Assembly: GCA_020025915.1 (NCBI GenBank)
Contig: JAHHRH010000002.1
Location: forward strand, 23,413 to 87,412
DNA from: Sutterella sp.
GTDB taxonomy: Bacteria; Pseudomonadota; Gammaproteobacteria; Burkholderiales; Burkholderiaceae_F
DNA length: 64,000 bases
Direction: 5' to 3'
Part shown: positions 26,870 to 36,631 of the stretch, in pieces
Numbering within the stretch: the first letter of the stretch is position 1
How the letters are laid out: every line of letters starts with the position of its first letter
Position numbers and translations under genes: made by a program
The notes under the pieces: model-generated
Databases searched by the model: none
The model's input: only the letters and a program-made list of their open reading frames with translations
What the model was told of the DNA's origin: nothing

Positions 26870-28204
26870 ATGTCTGAAACGCATAGCGTTAGCTGGGGCT
26901 CACGTCTTGGCTTCATCCTGGCGAGTGCCGGATCGGCCGTTGGACTCGGCGCAATTTGGAAGTTCCCTTACATGGCCGGTACCAATGGCGGTTCCGTTTT
27001 CATGCTGCCTTACATTTTCTTCACGCTCACCGTCGGCATTTCGTTGCTTGTGGCTGAATTTGCCATGGGTCGTGCCGGGCGCGCGGGACCCATGGAAAGC
27101 CTCACGCGTGTCTGCGGCCGCGGCTGGGGTTTCTTTGGTGGCGTGGGTGTCTTTACCGTCTTTTTGATTCTGTCCTTCTATTCGAGCGTCGGCGGTTGGT
27201 GCTTGAAATACACGGTAGATGCTTTCACTGGATACGGCCTGATCAGTAACCCTGAACTCTTGGGCGCTCACTTTGGTAGCTTCGTGTCTGACGGCGCCTT
27301 GAGCTTCTTCTATATGATGCTCTTCTTGGGCTTCACAGCCATCGTCGTACTGCGCGGCATTCAGGGTGGTATTGAACGTGTCGCCAAGATCTTAATGCCT
27401 GCCCTCTTTATTTTGATGATCATCCTCATCATTCGTGGCATCACATTGCCTGGCGGCATGGCTGGGCTAGAATACCTCTTCGCTCCGCGTTGGGATGACT
27501 TCAATGCTACAGCCCTCTTTAACGCCATGGGCTTTTGTTTCTTCTCGCTCTCTTTGGGCGCTGGCACGATGATTACGTATGGCTCCTATTTAAGCCCGAA
27601 GGCTGACCTTCCGGGGGCCGTGGGTTGGGTGGCTCTCCTTGCCATCATGTCCTCAGTGCTTGGTGGCTTGATGGTCTTGCCAGCCGTGTTCGCGTTCGGT
27701 CTTGACCCGACGGCGGGGCCTGGATTGACGTTCGTCACCATGCCAGCCATCTTCTCGAAGATGCCCTTGGGTCAGCTTTTTGCCATCTTCTTCTACCTCT
27801 GCTTGGTCGTGGCCGCCCTCACTTCGTCGGTCTCGATGCTTGAAGCTTGCACGGCTTTGTTGACCCGTCGCTTCAACATTAAGCGTAGCACCGCCATTGG
27901 CGTCACGATCTTAGGCTGTACCCTAGTGGGTCTAGCCTCGACGCTCTCCTTTGGTGCTTGGAGTGATGTCAAGCTCTTCAATAAGACGATCTTTGACTTA
28001 CTCGACTACGTCACGAGTAACGTCGGTATGCCGCTTTCGACCTTCGGTATTGCCATTGCCGCCGCTTGGGTTGCTTGGCCTGCCACGCGCAAGGAACTTT
28101 GTGCAGCGCACCCGATGTCCGAAGCACGTCTTACCTTCATCCGCCTCATGATTGGTGTGGTGAGCCCGCTCTTTGTGCTCGTCGTTGCGGGCGGCAGTCT
28201 CTGA
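26870..28204 (+). CDS. Sodium-dependent transporter, NSS/SNF family (copy 3 of 3)
   Basis: 444-residue NSS/LeuT-fold symporter. It has GSAVGLGAIWKFPYMAG in TM1, FFSLSLGAGTMITYGSY in TM6 and VVAALTSSVSMLEA in TM8. GGAG lies 8 nt before the ATG. Its stop codon overlaps the ATG of the next small membrane protein by one base (TGATG at 28202-28206), so this copy alone is translationally coupled to an accessory protein. Three substrate sites that differ in the TM6 loop (CVGCGCMLT, SVGSGSQMN, SLGAGTMIT) suggest the copies have different substrates. Confidence 0.9.
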   Translation: MSETHSVSWGSRLGFILASAGSAVGLGAIWKFPYMAGTNGGSVFMLPYIFFTLTVGISLLVAEFAMGRAGRAGPMESLTRVCGRGWGFFGGVGVFTVFLILSFYSSVGGWCLKYTVDAFTGYGLISNPELLGAHFGSFVSDGALSFFYMMLFLGFTAIVVLRGIQGGIERVAKILMPALFILMIILIIRGITLPGGMAGLEYLFAPRWDDFNATALFNAMGFCFFSLSLGAGTMITYGSYLSPKADLPGAVGWVALLAIMSSVLGGLMVLPAVFAFGLDPTAGPGLTFVTMPAIFSKMPLGQLFAIFFYLCLVVAALTSSVSMLEACTALLTRRFNIKRSTAIGVTILGCTLVGLASTLSFGAWSDVKLFNKTIFDLLDYVTSNVGMPLSTFGIAIAAAWVAWPATRKELCAAHPMSEARLTFIRLMIGVVSPLFVLVVAGGSL

Positions 28205-28566
28205 TGAAGGACCCTGCTCAACATGGTCGACAACTTGTGTTCACGGTACTCCTCACGGAATACCGTGCGCACAAGTCGCTCTGGTTGGGTGGCCTTGCCT
28301 TTGTGGTAGTAGCTGCCCTTTTTGCGCCTTATGTCATCGAAGGGGCTCGCAGCGGGCAACTTCTTGCTGGCGCCTTCAGCTTCATCTCGCTTCTCTACTT
28401 ACAGGTCTTAGTGATTCTGCGTCAAGCCCTCAAACATCGACGCCAAGATATCGCCCTAGACGACCTTGCAGATTTTGAGGCAGGCGCTTCCTCTGGCCTC
28501 TTTTTTGCCGCACTTCCCGCTGTCTTGGTTATCATTGTCTGCGGTACGACGCTTTCTCTCCTTTAA
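28204..28566 (+). CDS. Small membrane protein coupled to NSS copy 3
   Basis: 120-residue protein with three hydrophobic stretches (about 26-45, 54-72 and 98-118) separated by a charged cytoplasmic-type segment RQALKHRRQDIALDDLADFEAG. I do not recognise a family. The ATG at 28204 overlaps the upstream stop by one base, so expression is tied to the third NSS transporter and the protein may be an accessory or regulatory subunit of it. The longer open frame upstream is antisense-free but overlaps the NSS gene and is unlikely to be used. Confidence 0.65.
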   Translation: MKDPAQHGRQLVFTVLLTEYRAHKSLWLGGLAFVVVAALFAPYVIEGARSGQLLAGAFSFISLLYLQVLVILRQALKHRRQDIALDDLADFEAGASSGLFFAALPAVLVIIVCGTTLSLL

Positions 28567-28600
28567 AACGTCTTTCACTCCCTCTTTTTCGCGTGACAAT

Positions 28601-29389
28601 ATGACCCCATCACGTATTTTTTTGGCTCGTTTTTCACCAACGGGCCACACGCGCCGTGTGATGCACTTTTTAGCATCTGGCTTACATGGCGCTGGCCTTC
28701 CTATCGACGAACTCGATGTTACCGATCGCTACAATCTCGAATCAGAGCGTACCTTTGCACCTGACGAATTGTTGTTTGTTGGTGTGCCTGTGTACGCCGG
28801 TCGCGTACCACGCCCCATGCAGCAAATGTCGCAGTGGCATGGCAATGGCGCGATCGCGATCCCAATTGTCACCTATGGCTATCGTGCCCATGAAGATGCC
28901 TTACGTGAGCTCGCTAGCGTACTACGTACTTCTGGGTTTGTAGTGCCTGCAGGGGCTGCATTCCCCGTTGAACACAGCATCTTCCCCGAATTTGGTCAAG
29001 GCCACCCAAACGACAACGATCGTTATCAAATCGAAGGGTTTGCCAAAGAGGTGCTTATGCGTCTGACAGAAGACCGTCTCACGGGAGAACCCGCCTTCCC
29101 GGGCGAAGGTGACTTGCGTCCTTATCCTGCGCAAGTTGCTGTACCGGTACCAGAAGCCATCTGCCGTCAATGCGGTCGTTGTGCTGAAGTGTGTCCCATG
29201 GACATCATCGATGCCTTTACGATGCGCGTGATAGATCCAAACCTGTGTATTGGTTGTCTAGCTTGTGTTAACGCATGCCCTGATGGCGGTCGCAAGTATC
29301 CAGAAGCCGTTCAAGCCCATCTTCGAAAGGTGCGTGAGCGTATTGCGCCATTCTGCACACAACAAAAATCGCCTGAGTTTTTCTTTTAA
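28601..29389 (+). CDS. EFR1-type protein: flavodoxin-like domain plus two [4Fe-4S] clusters
   Basis: 262-residue cytoplasmic redox protein. The N-terminal half (about 5-150) is flavodoxin-like: FSPTGHTRRV resembles the phosphate-binding loop, followed by FVGVPVYAGRVPR and IVTYGYRAHEDALREL. The C-terminal part has two ferredoxin motifs, CRQCGRCAEVCP and CIGCLACVNACP, each with C-x2-C-x2-C-x3-C spacing. This is the layout of EFR1-family ferrodoxins, likely an electron carrier in anaerobic metabolism. The start is at 28601; Shine-Dalgarno is weak. It lies 3 nt before the RlmD-like gene, whose enzyme also carries an iron-sulfur cluster. Confidence 0.85.
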   Translation: MTPSRIFLARFSPTGHTRRVMHFLASGLHGAGLPIDELDVTDRYNLESERTFAPDELLFVGVPVYAGRVPRPMQQMSQWHGNGAIAIPIVTYGYRAHEDALRELASVLRTSGFVVPAGAAFPVEHSIFPEFGQGHPNDNDRYQIEGFAKEVLMRLTEDRLTGEPAFPGEGDLRPYPAQVAVPVPEAICRQCGRCAEVCPMDIIDAFTMRVIDPNLCIGCLACVNACPDGGRKYPEAVQAHLRKVRERIAPFCTQQKSPEFFF

Positions 29390-29392
29390 AGC

Positions 29393-30778
29393 ATGACTGA
29401 AAAAGTTCTCAAGGTTACAGACCTAGCGCCTAGTGGTGCAGGGATTGCGTTTAACGACAACACCCGCATCTTTGTGCCCGGCACTTTGCCGGGCGACGTC
29501 GTGCGTGCTCACGTGACGCCGCCCGCCCGTGGCGCGCGTTCTGGCATTGCGCAACCTATTGACTGGCTCGAAAAAAGTGCCTGGCGTGATCCCAATCCAT
29601 GCACCGCTTACCGAGCGACCCCTGCTTGTGGGGGGTGCCCATTGGCTGCGCTCTCTCCTCAAGGGCAAGCCTACGTTAAGACGCGTCTTTTGACGGTAGC
29701 GCTAGACGAAGCCAAGGTCGTCACGCCCACGCCCTTGCCACTGATTGAAGCCGACATCAAAGATGGATGCTTTAACACGGGCTTTCGTAACAAGGCGGTG
29801 CTCTACGGATCTAAAGAGGAAGACTACGGTTGGCAATTTGCGCTTTATGCCCAAGGCACACACACACCAGTGCCCGCTTCGGTTGATTGCCCTCAGACAC
29901 CTCGCTGGATGAGCGACGTCGCAAAAGCCACTGCGCAAGCACTCAACGAGACAGCGTTGACTCCTTGGGATGAAACGCGCCTTCAAGGCGATGTGCGTAC
30001 ACTCTTGATGAGAGAAGGCGAGAGTGACCATTCACATGAACGCTTGGTTTGTTTGGTTGTTTGTGACTGGACGCCTGATGTGATGGCGTTTGCAAGTCAT
30101 TTGGCACAAGCACTCGATGCCCACCACGTGACAAGCCTATATCTCTCTCGTCATCCTGCGGCGGGTAATGCAGTTTTGGGCAACGACTATCGACTGATTG
30201 CTGGGCGTGAAGCAATCACAACGCAAATCGGTGGCTTAACCTTTGATGTGCGACCTGAAACCTTCTTACAGGTGAATCCAGGGCAAACCAAAAAGCTCTA
30301 TGCGCAAGCTCTTCAATGGGCGGATCCGAAGGCTGATGATGTCTTTTTAGACCTCTACTGTGGTATCGGCACCATGACACTGATGGGTGCACAGCACGCT
30401 CGTCATGCCATCGGGATCGAGTGGGTTGAAGCGTCTATTGATCGCGCGCGACATAACGCCACCCAAAACGGCATCAAGAACGCAGAGTTTTATGCGGGCG
30501 CCGTTGAGAATGTTCTCCCAAAACTGATTGCACAGGGGCTCAATCCCACCACGGCGATTTTAGATCCCGCTTTTAAAGGGCTTGACGAAACCGTACCAGC
30601 CATGCTCACAGGGCTCGCACTCAAACGCTTTGTGTATGTGTCATGTAATCCAAAGAGTTTCGCGCGTGACGCAACCCGATTTATTCAATTCGGTTGGCGT
30701 ATTGAATCGATCGTGCCCGTAGATCTCTTCCCGGGCGCCCTACACGTCGAAACCGTTGCGAAGTTCGTGAGAGACTGA
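29393..30778 (+). CDS. rlmD: 23S rRNA (uracil-C5)-methyltransferase, RlmD/RumA family
   Basis: 461-residue SAM-dependent RNA m5U methyltransferase with an N-terminal TRAM domain (1-55). Cys residues CTAYRATPACGGCPLA bind the family's [4Fe-4S] cluster. FLDLYCGIGTMTLMG is the SAM loop and YVSCNPKSFARD holds the catalytic Cys. The usual motif DPPRxG reads LDPAFKGL, so Pro and Arg are replaced. That change is unusual for RlmD and leaves open whether it is RlmC- or RlmD-like in target. It starts 3 nt after the EFR1-type gene and converges with the helicase gene 12 nt away. Confidence 0.83.
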   Translation: MTEKVLKVTDLAPSGAGIAFNDNTRIFVPGTLPGDVVRAHVTPPARGARSGIAQPIDWLEKSAWRDPNPCTAYRATPACGGCPLAALSPQGQAYVKTRLLTVALDEAKVVTPTPLPLIEADIKDGCFNTGFRNKAVLYGSKEEDYGWQFALYAQGTHTPVPASVDCPQTPRWMSDVAKATAQALNETALTPWDETRLQGDVRTLLMREGESDHSHERLVCLVVCDWTPDVMAFASHLAQALDAHHVTSLYLSRHPAAGNAVLGNDYRLIAGREAITTQIGGLTFDVRPETFLQVNPGQTKKLYAQALQWADPKADDVFLDLYCGIGTMTLMGAQHARHAIGIEWVEASIDRARHNATQNGIKNAEFYAGAVENVLPKLIAQGLNPTTAILDPAFKGLDETVPAMLTGLALKRFVYVSCNPKSFARDATRFIQFGWRIESIVPVDLFPGALHVETVAKFVRD

Positions 30779-30790
30779 TCGCTCGCACGA

Positions 30791-32941
30791 CTAACTTCGA
30801 TAGAGGCCCTCGGCAAAACGTTCTGGTTGCAAGAAAAATTCGAGGGCTTTATCTTCACGACGGGTACGGTAAAAGTCTGGCAAGCTATCAAGTACCAATT
30901 TGCCGTACCCCTTTTGAACGATACGCGTGTCGCAAATTACGAGCATCCCTCGATCTTCTTCACTACGAATCAAGCGCCCTGCTCCTTGCTTTAAGGCAAT
31001 AATAGCTTCAGGCAACGAAAGCACAAAGAAGGGGCTTGCGCCCGACTCTTTGATTGCTCGACTACGCGCTTGATTCACAGGATCGTTGGGCGGCGCAAAA
31101 GGCAACTTGTCAATCACAACGAGCGACAGCGCATCCCCTTTGACGTCAACACCTTCCCAAAAGCTCATCGAACCCACCAAAATGGCGTTGCCATGTGAAC
31201 GGAAAGACTCAATCAACCGCATCTTAGGTCGATCCCCTTGCACAAGCAAAGGATACGGATGACCATTCGCCTCTAATAAAGCCGATAGGCGTTTAGCAGC
31301 TTCATCAACGGCAACGAGCGACGTACACAAAATAAAGGTACGTCCTCCTGCGGCATTAATGAGTGGCCAAACCTTATCGATCATATTGACCGTGTGTTCT
31401 GCGGTATTGTTCGCAGGTGGAGGCATTACCGGCAGATAAAAGCACCCCTGCTCCCAATATTGGAAAGGACTCTCCCAACTGCGTTCAACGCACTCACCAA
31501 TCCCAAGACTTGCCTTAAAGTGCTTAAAGTCGCCGCTAGCACTCAATGTCGCCGACGTAAAGACCCAAGCGCCGCCTTCACGCTCACGCATTTCAGCGAA
31601 TTCACGGGCAAAGCTTAATGGGGTTTGATTAAAGCGTATCCCGTGTTGAGAGACTTCAACCCAGCGAACCATATGACGATTGACTTTTGCGTCTTGCTTC
31701 GTCGCTGCTACGTCATCTCCTTCGGTCATTGCGTCGTCATCGGTTTTATCGGTGTCGATCAACGAAACGTCTTCAGATCGCACGCCATCCCGACTTTGTG
31801 TCAAGACTTCCATCCAAAGCGTCATTTCGTCTAAGACAGTCCCGTACCGTTCAGCGAGCGTATCGAGTTCGTCATCACGCCCTTTATTAGCTTTCAACGC
31901 ATCACCCAACACCACGAACGTATCTCTCAAACGATTGAAGCTTGGCGACAATTCGCCAAAGCGTTCAATCTCTTCAACCGCAAAACGGTCGCCTTCTTTG
32001 AGACCGATCGTTTGAGCCGCTAAGCGAAGTTCGCGGATGGCTTTCGTGACGCGATCAAAAATAATTTCCCAATCGGCACCATCTCGACACTTCGTGCGAC
32101 CGATCATACGTGCCTCAACCGAGACATCTTCAACATCATAGGTCGAAAAACTCGAACCAAAGAAGTTCGAGGCAATGCCAGGCAACTGATGTGCTTCGTC
32201 GATCACGGTGAGCCCGGCTTGCGGAAGCATGCCATCAATGGCGTCACTTTCGCGCTTAAGTGCCATCGAACTCAAATAGAGATGATGGTTCACCACCACG
32301 ACCTGACTTTCCATAGCTTCGTCGCGTGCTTTTTTCACAAAGCAGTTTTCATAATTTGGACAACGCTCTTTACCCAAACAGTTTTCACGGGTACTCGTCA
32401 CCATGGGCCAAAGTCGATCGTCTTCAGGGACGTCCGGAAGTTCAGCGCGATCACCACTCGAAGAAACCGCCGCAAAGCGTTCAATGCGGCGAAGTTTTTC
32501 GTAGGAATTTGGTTCTGGCAAACTGTTGCCTGAGCGTGCTAACTCTAAGCGATAAAGACAGATGTAATTAGAGCGCCCCTTCAATAACGAAATCTTGAGG
32601 GGGATCCCTAAAGCCTCGCGTAACGCGGGCAAGTCTTTGGTAAAGAGTTGATCTTGAAGGGACTTCCCGGCTGTTGAGATCACGCACGTTTGCCCTGCCA
32701 ACAAGGCTGGCGTCAAATAAGCAAATGTTTTTCCCGTCCCAGTGCCGGCTTCAGCTACTAGCAGACTTTTGTCGTTCACCGCACGGCAAACTTCAAGCGC
32801 AAATTCTTTTTGCCCTTCGCGTGCGCGAAACCCTTTCACTGCTCGAGATAGTGGCCCATTTGTTTCAAAGGCCTGACTCACGCGTTCTGCGAGTGGAATT
32901 ATTGGATCAAATAAACGTGGATCTCGACGCGCTGTCGACAT
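30791..32941 (-). CDS. DinG/YoaA-family ATP-dependent DNA helicase
   Basis: 716-residue superfamily 2 XPD-like helicase. Walker A is AEAGTGTGKTFAYLTP, the DEAH box is LTVIDEAHQLPG. The iron-sulfur cysteines lie between motifs I and II (YICLYRL, ENCLGKERCPNYENCF). Motif VI is QGAGRLIRSEEDRG. The order and cluster match YoaA/DinG helicases that act on forked or R-loop-blocked DNA. Length is near YoaA (636) with extra insertions around residue 375-400. It is convergent with the RlmD-like gene, and I see no terminator in the 12-nt gap. Confidence 0.88.
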   Translation of the reverse strand: MSTARRDPRLFDPIIPLAERVSQAFETNGPLSRAVKGFRAREGQKEFALEVCRAVNDKSLLVAEAGTGTGKTFAYLTPALLAGQTCVISTAGKSLQDQLFTKDLPALREALGIPLKISLLKGRSNYICLYRLELARSGNSLPEPNSYEKLRRIERFAAVSSSGDRAELPDVPEDDRLWPMVTSTRENCLGKERCPNYENCFVKKARDEAMESQVVVVNHHLYLSSMALKRESDAIDGMLPQAGLTVIDEAHQLPGIASNFFGSSFSTYDVEDVSVEARMIGRTKCRDGADWEIIFDRVTKAIRELRLAAQTIGLKEGDRFAVEEIERFGELSPSFNRLRDTFVVLGDALKANKGRDDELDTLAERYGTVLDEMTLWMEVLTQSRDGVRSEDVSLIDTDKTDDDAMTEGDDVAATKQDAKVNRHMVRWVEVSQHGIRFNQTPLSFAREFAEMREREGGAWVFTSATLSASGDFKHFKASLGIGECVERSWESPFQYWEQGCFYLPVMPPPANNTAEHTVNMIDKVWPLINAAGGRTFILCTSLVAVDEAAKRLSALLEANGHPYPLLVQGDRPKMRLIESFRSHGNAILVGSMSFWEGVDVKGDALSLVVIDKLPFAPPNDPVNQARSRAIKESGASPFFVLSLPEAIIALKQGAGRLIRSEEDRGMLVICDTRIVQKGYGKLVLDSLPDFYRTRREDKALEFFLQPERFAEGLYRS

Positions 32942-32965
32942 GCCCTTTCCTTAAAAACACTCAAC

Positions 32966-33883
32966 TTAGAAGAATCGTTCAAGACCCGATTCTCGCTTGC
33001 CCTTCGTCTCTTCATACCGCTCTTGCGCTTCACGACGCGCCTTCAAGGTCTCATTAAAGGACTTTTGACGCGCTTCGCGTTCTGTACGGCGCTTCGCGGC
33101 TGCGGCCTCAGCTTCAGCCATACGTGCACGAGCATCGGCCTGCTTTTGCTCATAAGCCTGCGTGTTCACTTCTTCTTGAGCGAGACGCGCATCCATGGTC
33201 GCCTCATCATTCTCGACATGATCTTTGACGACCGCCTTGGGTGTGCCTTGCGGCATCGTTGGCGCCTGCCGTTCACGAGCCTTCATACGAGCGGGTTCGG
33301 GTTGCTTATTGGCGCGTTCAGCGGCTTCACGTTGTTTTTTTTCATAGGCCCGCAAATTCGCTTCTTCTTTTAATCGGCGTTCTTCGGCCTTGCTGTTATT
33401 CTTTTCAACGTCTTCTGCGGTTTTACCCAAATGAGGCACGGGCTTTGGGGTTGAAGACGTCATGTCCACAGGGCCTCGCTGGGCTTCACGCTCCGCTTGA
33501 CGCTTCAGCGTACGCACCGTGCGATCCGTACGAATTACCTCGTCTGCTTTGAGATTAATTTCGCGAATTTCACGCTTACGTACGTGCTGTTCTTCACGTG
33601 CCTCATCAATACAAGCGTTCACGAAAAAGCGTGAATTACACCAATATTTCATGGCACCAAACGCGTCGTCGACACGCTGAAGTTCGAGCTTAGCTTCGCT
33701 TTGGACGCGTTTTGCTTTATCAACTGTATCCAAGGCACCGGGCTTCGACCAGGTTTCATAAAACCCATGATCGTCTAACACGGCTTGCGCTTTATCTCTC
33801 ATCAACTCGAGCTCGCTTGATTCTCCCGCCTGACTAACGAGCGGCATTAATGCAGCAAAAAGAATGAGGAGACGTGTTTTCAT
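32966..33883 (-). CDS. Secreted, highly charged coiled-coil protein
   Basis: 305-residue protein with a signal peptide (MKTRLLILFAALMPLVSQA). The N-terminal part contains YWCNSRFFVNACIDEAREE, a two-Cys motif I have seen in betaproteobacterial periplasmic proteins of unknown role. From about residue 90 it is very rich in Arg, Glu, Ala and Lys and should be a long coiled coil. Two segments repeat approximately: EEANLRAYEKKQREAAERA and EEVNTQAYEQKQADARARM. Function unknown; a structural or envelope-linking role is possible. It lies 24 nt upstream of the helicase gene on the same strand. Confidence 0.7.
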   Translation of the reverse strand: MKTRLLILFAALMPLVSQAGESSELELMRDKAQAVLDDHGFYETWSKPGALDTVDKAKRVQSEAKLELQRVDDAFGAMKYWCNSRFFVNACIDEAREEQHVRKREIREINLKADEVIRTDRTVRTLKRQAEREAQRGPVDMTSSTPKPVPHLGKTAEDVEKNNSKAEERRLKEEANLRAYEKKQREAAERANKQPEPARMKARERQAPTMPQGTPKAVVKDHVENDEATMDARLAQEEVNTQAYEQKQADARARMAEAEAAAAKRRTEREARQKSFNETLKARREAQERYEETKGKRESGLERFF

Positions 33884-33959
33884 GAGTTAACCTATAAAAC
33901 TTTCAAAGAGGGCCGCACCTATGGCATACCTATGAAGTGACAGTCTATCAAACTCGACG

Positions 33960-33996
33960 AAAAAACGGTCTTCTTTTCTTTTCAAGAAGACCGTTT
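33960..33996 (-). terminator. Terminator after nfsB
   Basis: AAACGGTCTTCTT (33963-33975) and AAGAAGACCGTTT (33984-33996) form a 13-bp stem. On the minus strand six T follow. Confidence 0.88.
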
Positions 33997-34036
33997 CAAT
34001 ATGTCTAGTTAAGTTACCAAAGCGATCAACGAAGGA

Positions 34037-34684
34037 CTATTTAATCACCGTAACCACTTCGTCTAACGGTAAGCGAGACTTAGGACGCGCCGCATTGCTG
34101 TCGTTGTCAGAGCGGTACCCAAGGCTTAAGGCCACCACAGTACGTAAGCCTTTGACTTCTAAGCCAAGCACTTCGTCCATCTTGGCCATATCGATCCCTT
34201 CTAAACAAGTCGAATCAATGCCACGTTCGGCGGCAGCCAACATCAAAAACCCCATCGCAATATAAGCCTGACGCGCTTCCCAACTCACCAACTCTTCTTC
34301 AGTGCCGCTATGAATCCCGACAAAATGACGTCGACCCGCGTCAATCTTCTTATCGAGGTCTTCTGGAGCCACGCGACCATCGGCCACTTCTTGCTTCAAT
34401 AAGCGTTCAAAATACGCCTCATCGATCGACTTATGTACGGCAAAGACGATCAAATGACTCGCATCTGCGACGCGAGGTTGATTAAAGTCCAAAATTGCTG
34501 GCATCAAACGGGCTTTCGCTTCTTCAGTATCTGCCACAAAAAAGTGCCACGGCTGTGCATTCACAGACGAAGGCGAAAGACGCAACACTTCGAGCAAATC
34601 AGCCATATCCTCATCGCTCACACGACGCGTCGCATCATAGTGTTTTGTGGTGTAGCGTTCACGAATAACTTTGAGCATGTCCAT
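34037..34684 (-). CDS. nfsB: NfsB-type oxygen-insensitive nitroreductase / dihydropteridine reductase
   Basis: 215-residue FMN-dependent nitroreductase, close in length to E. coli NfsB (217). Recognisable blocks: ERYTTKHYDATRRVSDEDM, LRLSPSSVNAQPWHFFVAD, DASHLIVFAVHK, QEVADGRVA, and the C-terminal PKSRLPLDEVVTVIK. Reduces nitroaromatics and quinones with NAD(P)H and influences nitrofuran or metronidazole-type drug activation. The start at 34684 has GGAGG 7 nt upstream; the 15 upstream residues of open frame are dropped. It is a single-gene unit ended by a strong terminator. Confidence 0.92.
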   Translation of the reverse strand: MDMLKVIRERYTTKHYDATRRVSDEDMADLLEVLRLSPSSVNAQPWHFFVADTEEAKARLMPAILDFNQPRVADASHLIVFAVHKSIDEAYFERLLKQEVADGRVAPEDLDKKIDAGRRHFVGIHSGTEEELVSWEARQAYIAMGFLMLAAAERGIDSTCLEGIDMAKMDEVLGLEVKGLRTVVALSLGYRSDNDSNAARPKSRLPLDEVVTVIK

Positions 34685-34854
34685 GCGCGATCCTCCTTGA
34701 ATAAGGTACAAATTTTGCGAGTGTTTCAACCACTATAGCGACTCGCACGTATCTTTGCCTACACAAACGTCCATTTTTCTGATTGCTTTAAACAGCACTC
34801 AGCGGGACTTTCGACGCTGACAAAGGCCCCTCAAGCATTCGTGAATCCAGACAC

Positions 34855-34888
34855 AACTAGGCGGCTCTGAAGGTCAGGCCGCCTAGTT
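34855..34888 (-). terminator. Hairpin after the TerC-CBS gene
   Basis: AACTAGGCGGC (34855-34865) and GCCGCCTAGTT (34878-34888) form a perfect 11-bp stem with a 12-nt loop. The flanking T-run is poor, so it is terminator-like but weak. Confidence 0.55.
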
Positions 34889-34920
34889 TAGTTAAGCGAT
34901 CAAATCTGGAGAATGCCGCT

Positions 34921-36471
34921 TTAAGCTTCGCCCTCTTCGACGATGGGCGTTTTGGTGATCTTGACGCGTTCAATACGATTGCGAGTCACTTCAGTCACCT
35001 CAAAGATGAGGCCAGACTCTTCAAGGCGCTCACCCTTTTGAGGTAAACGTCCCCAGCGGTCAAGCAGCAACCCAGCTAAGGTCACGTAGTCACCGTCGTC
35101 ACACTTTAAGTCATCGACACCACAGGTTTGTTCGACCAAAAAGAGTTCAACACTCCCTTCAGCACTCCAACCACCATCGACCTTTTCAATCGAGAGTCGA
35201 TCGCCTTCATCAGGGAAATCGCCCGCAATGGCTTCAAGAATGTCATGCGCCGTCGCAAGGCCCTGGATCACACCAAATTCGTCGGCAACCAACACCAAAG
35301 AACTTTGAGAACTCTTGATGTCTTGCATCAAACGAATCACGTTGATGGTTTCGGGCACCATCAGAGGCTGGCGTTTGCTCGCACGTTCAGCCAATGCCTT
35401 CGAATCTGGTGCCATGCCAATAAAGTCCTTGGCCTTAATCACACCGATCACGTTTTCGAGCGTACCATCGCAGACCGGGAAGCTACTGTGCGGCATATCC
35501 TTCACGCGGCTCATATTTTCTTCAAAACTACGACGCACATTCAACCAAGCAATTTCGCTTCGCGGCGTCATGATGGTTTTGATGCTACGTTCAGCCAAGG
35601 TCAAGACACCTTCGACCATATGTCGCTCTTCTTGGGCAAAGCTTTCAACACCTTCAGACACGTTTTCGGTCACGGTTTCATCTTTGACCGGCGGCGTACG
35701 AGACATCAAACGTACAATCGCAGAGGTCGTACGTTCACGAAACGGCACACGAGCCAGATTCTTCGACGCGTTACGTGCGGCCAACTGGTTAAAGAACTCA
35801 ATAAGAATCGAGAATGCAATCGCAGCGTAGAGGTAACCCTTTGGCAGATGAAAGCCCAAGCCTTCGGCAATGAGGCTACAACCAATCATCAAAAGGAACG
35901 ACAAGCAAAGGACAACCACCGTCGGATGCGAATTCACAAAGGTAGTGAGCGGACGACTTGCAACAATCATCACAATCATGGCAACTACCACAGCGGTCAT
36001 CATGACGTAAAGGTTATCCACCATACCGACAGCCGTAATGATGGAGTCAAGCGAAAAGACAGCATCAAGGACGAGAATCTGCGCAATCACAAACCAGAAG
36101 CCGGCTTTTCCTTGCGAAGCGCTTTCCGTATGAGGCAACGCCTCAAGACGCTCATGGAGTTCAGTGGTAGCTTTATAAAGAAGGAAGAGACCACCGCCCA
36201 ACAGAATCAAATCTCTCAGAGAGAAAGGATGTTCCCAGATCGAGAACACTGGGTCGGTGAGTGCGACAAGCCAAGACATGATGGACAAAAGTCCCAAGCG
36301 CATCACGAGCGCAAGGCCTAAGCCCATATAAAGCGCCTTATCCTGCTGAGAGGCCGGCAGCTTTTTGGCAATAATGGCAATGAAAACGAGATTGTCAATC
36401 CCGAGAACAATTTCAAGAACGATTAGGGTAATCAGACCCACCCAAATGGTCGGATCAAGCAAAAATTCCAT
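34921..36471 (-). CDS. TerC family membrane protein with CBS and CorC/HlyC domains (YoaE-like)
   Basis: 516-residue protein, close to E. coli YoaE (518). Seven or so membrane helices form the TerC domain (about 1-235), with the acidic signatures [15 protein letters not shown] and [16 protein letters not shown] that probably bind a metal ion. Two CBS domains (about 275-400; [14 protein letters not shown] marks the first) and a C-terminal CorC/HlyC transporter-associated domain (about 415-505) follow. Likely a metal (manganese-type) efflux or membrane-metalation factor. The start at 36471 ([13 protein letters not shown]) fits the family; the frame extends 23 codons upstream without homology. 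Divergent from the PIN gene. Confidence 0.87.
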   Translation of the reverse strand: MEFLLDPTIWVGLITLIVLEIVLGIDNLVFIAIIAKKLPASQQDKALYMGLGLALVMRLGLLSIMSWLVALTDPVFSIWEHPFSLRDLILLGGGLFLLYKATTELHERLEALPHTESASQGKAGFWFVIAQILVLDAVFSLDSIITAVGMVDNLYVMMTAVVVAMIVMIVASRPLTTFVNSHPTVVVLCLSFLLMIGCSLIAEGLGFHLPKGYLYAAIAFSILIEFFNQLAARNASKNLARVPFRERTTSAIVRLMSRTPPVKDETVTENVSEGVESFAQEERHMVEGVLTLAERSIKTIMTPRSEIAWLNVRRSFEENMSRVKDMPHSSFPVCDGTLENVIGVIKAKDFIGMAPDSKALAERASKRQPLMVPETINVIRLMQDIKSSQSSLVLVADEFGVIQGLATAHDILEAIAGDFPDEGDRLSIEKVDGGWSAEGSVELFLVEQTCGVDDLKCDDGDYVTLAGLLLDRWGRLPQKGERLEESGLIFEVTEVTRNRIERVKITKTPIVEEGEA

Positions 36472-36631
36472 TGTAGTACAAGAAGAAAGCACCCGACCCG
36501 CGGATGCTCGGAGCGCGACAAGCAAGTCGATTCTCATCAACTGCGCGAAAAATAGTCGCGTTCGATAAAATTAGCACATTTTTGAGGACTTGCTCCTCAT
36601 TAGAAGACGGAATTTTCCCGAATACCCACTT

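Noticed and set aside
35128..36321. 397-codon plus-strand open frame
   Set aside because: Antisense to the TerC-CBS gene; His/Arg-rich composition is that of a reverse-strand shadow.
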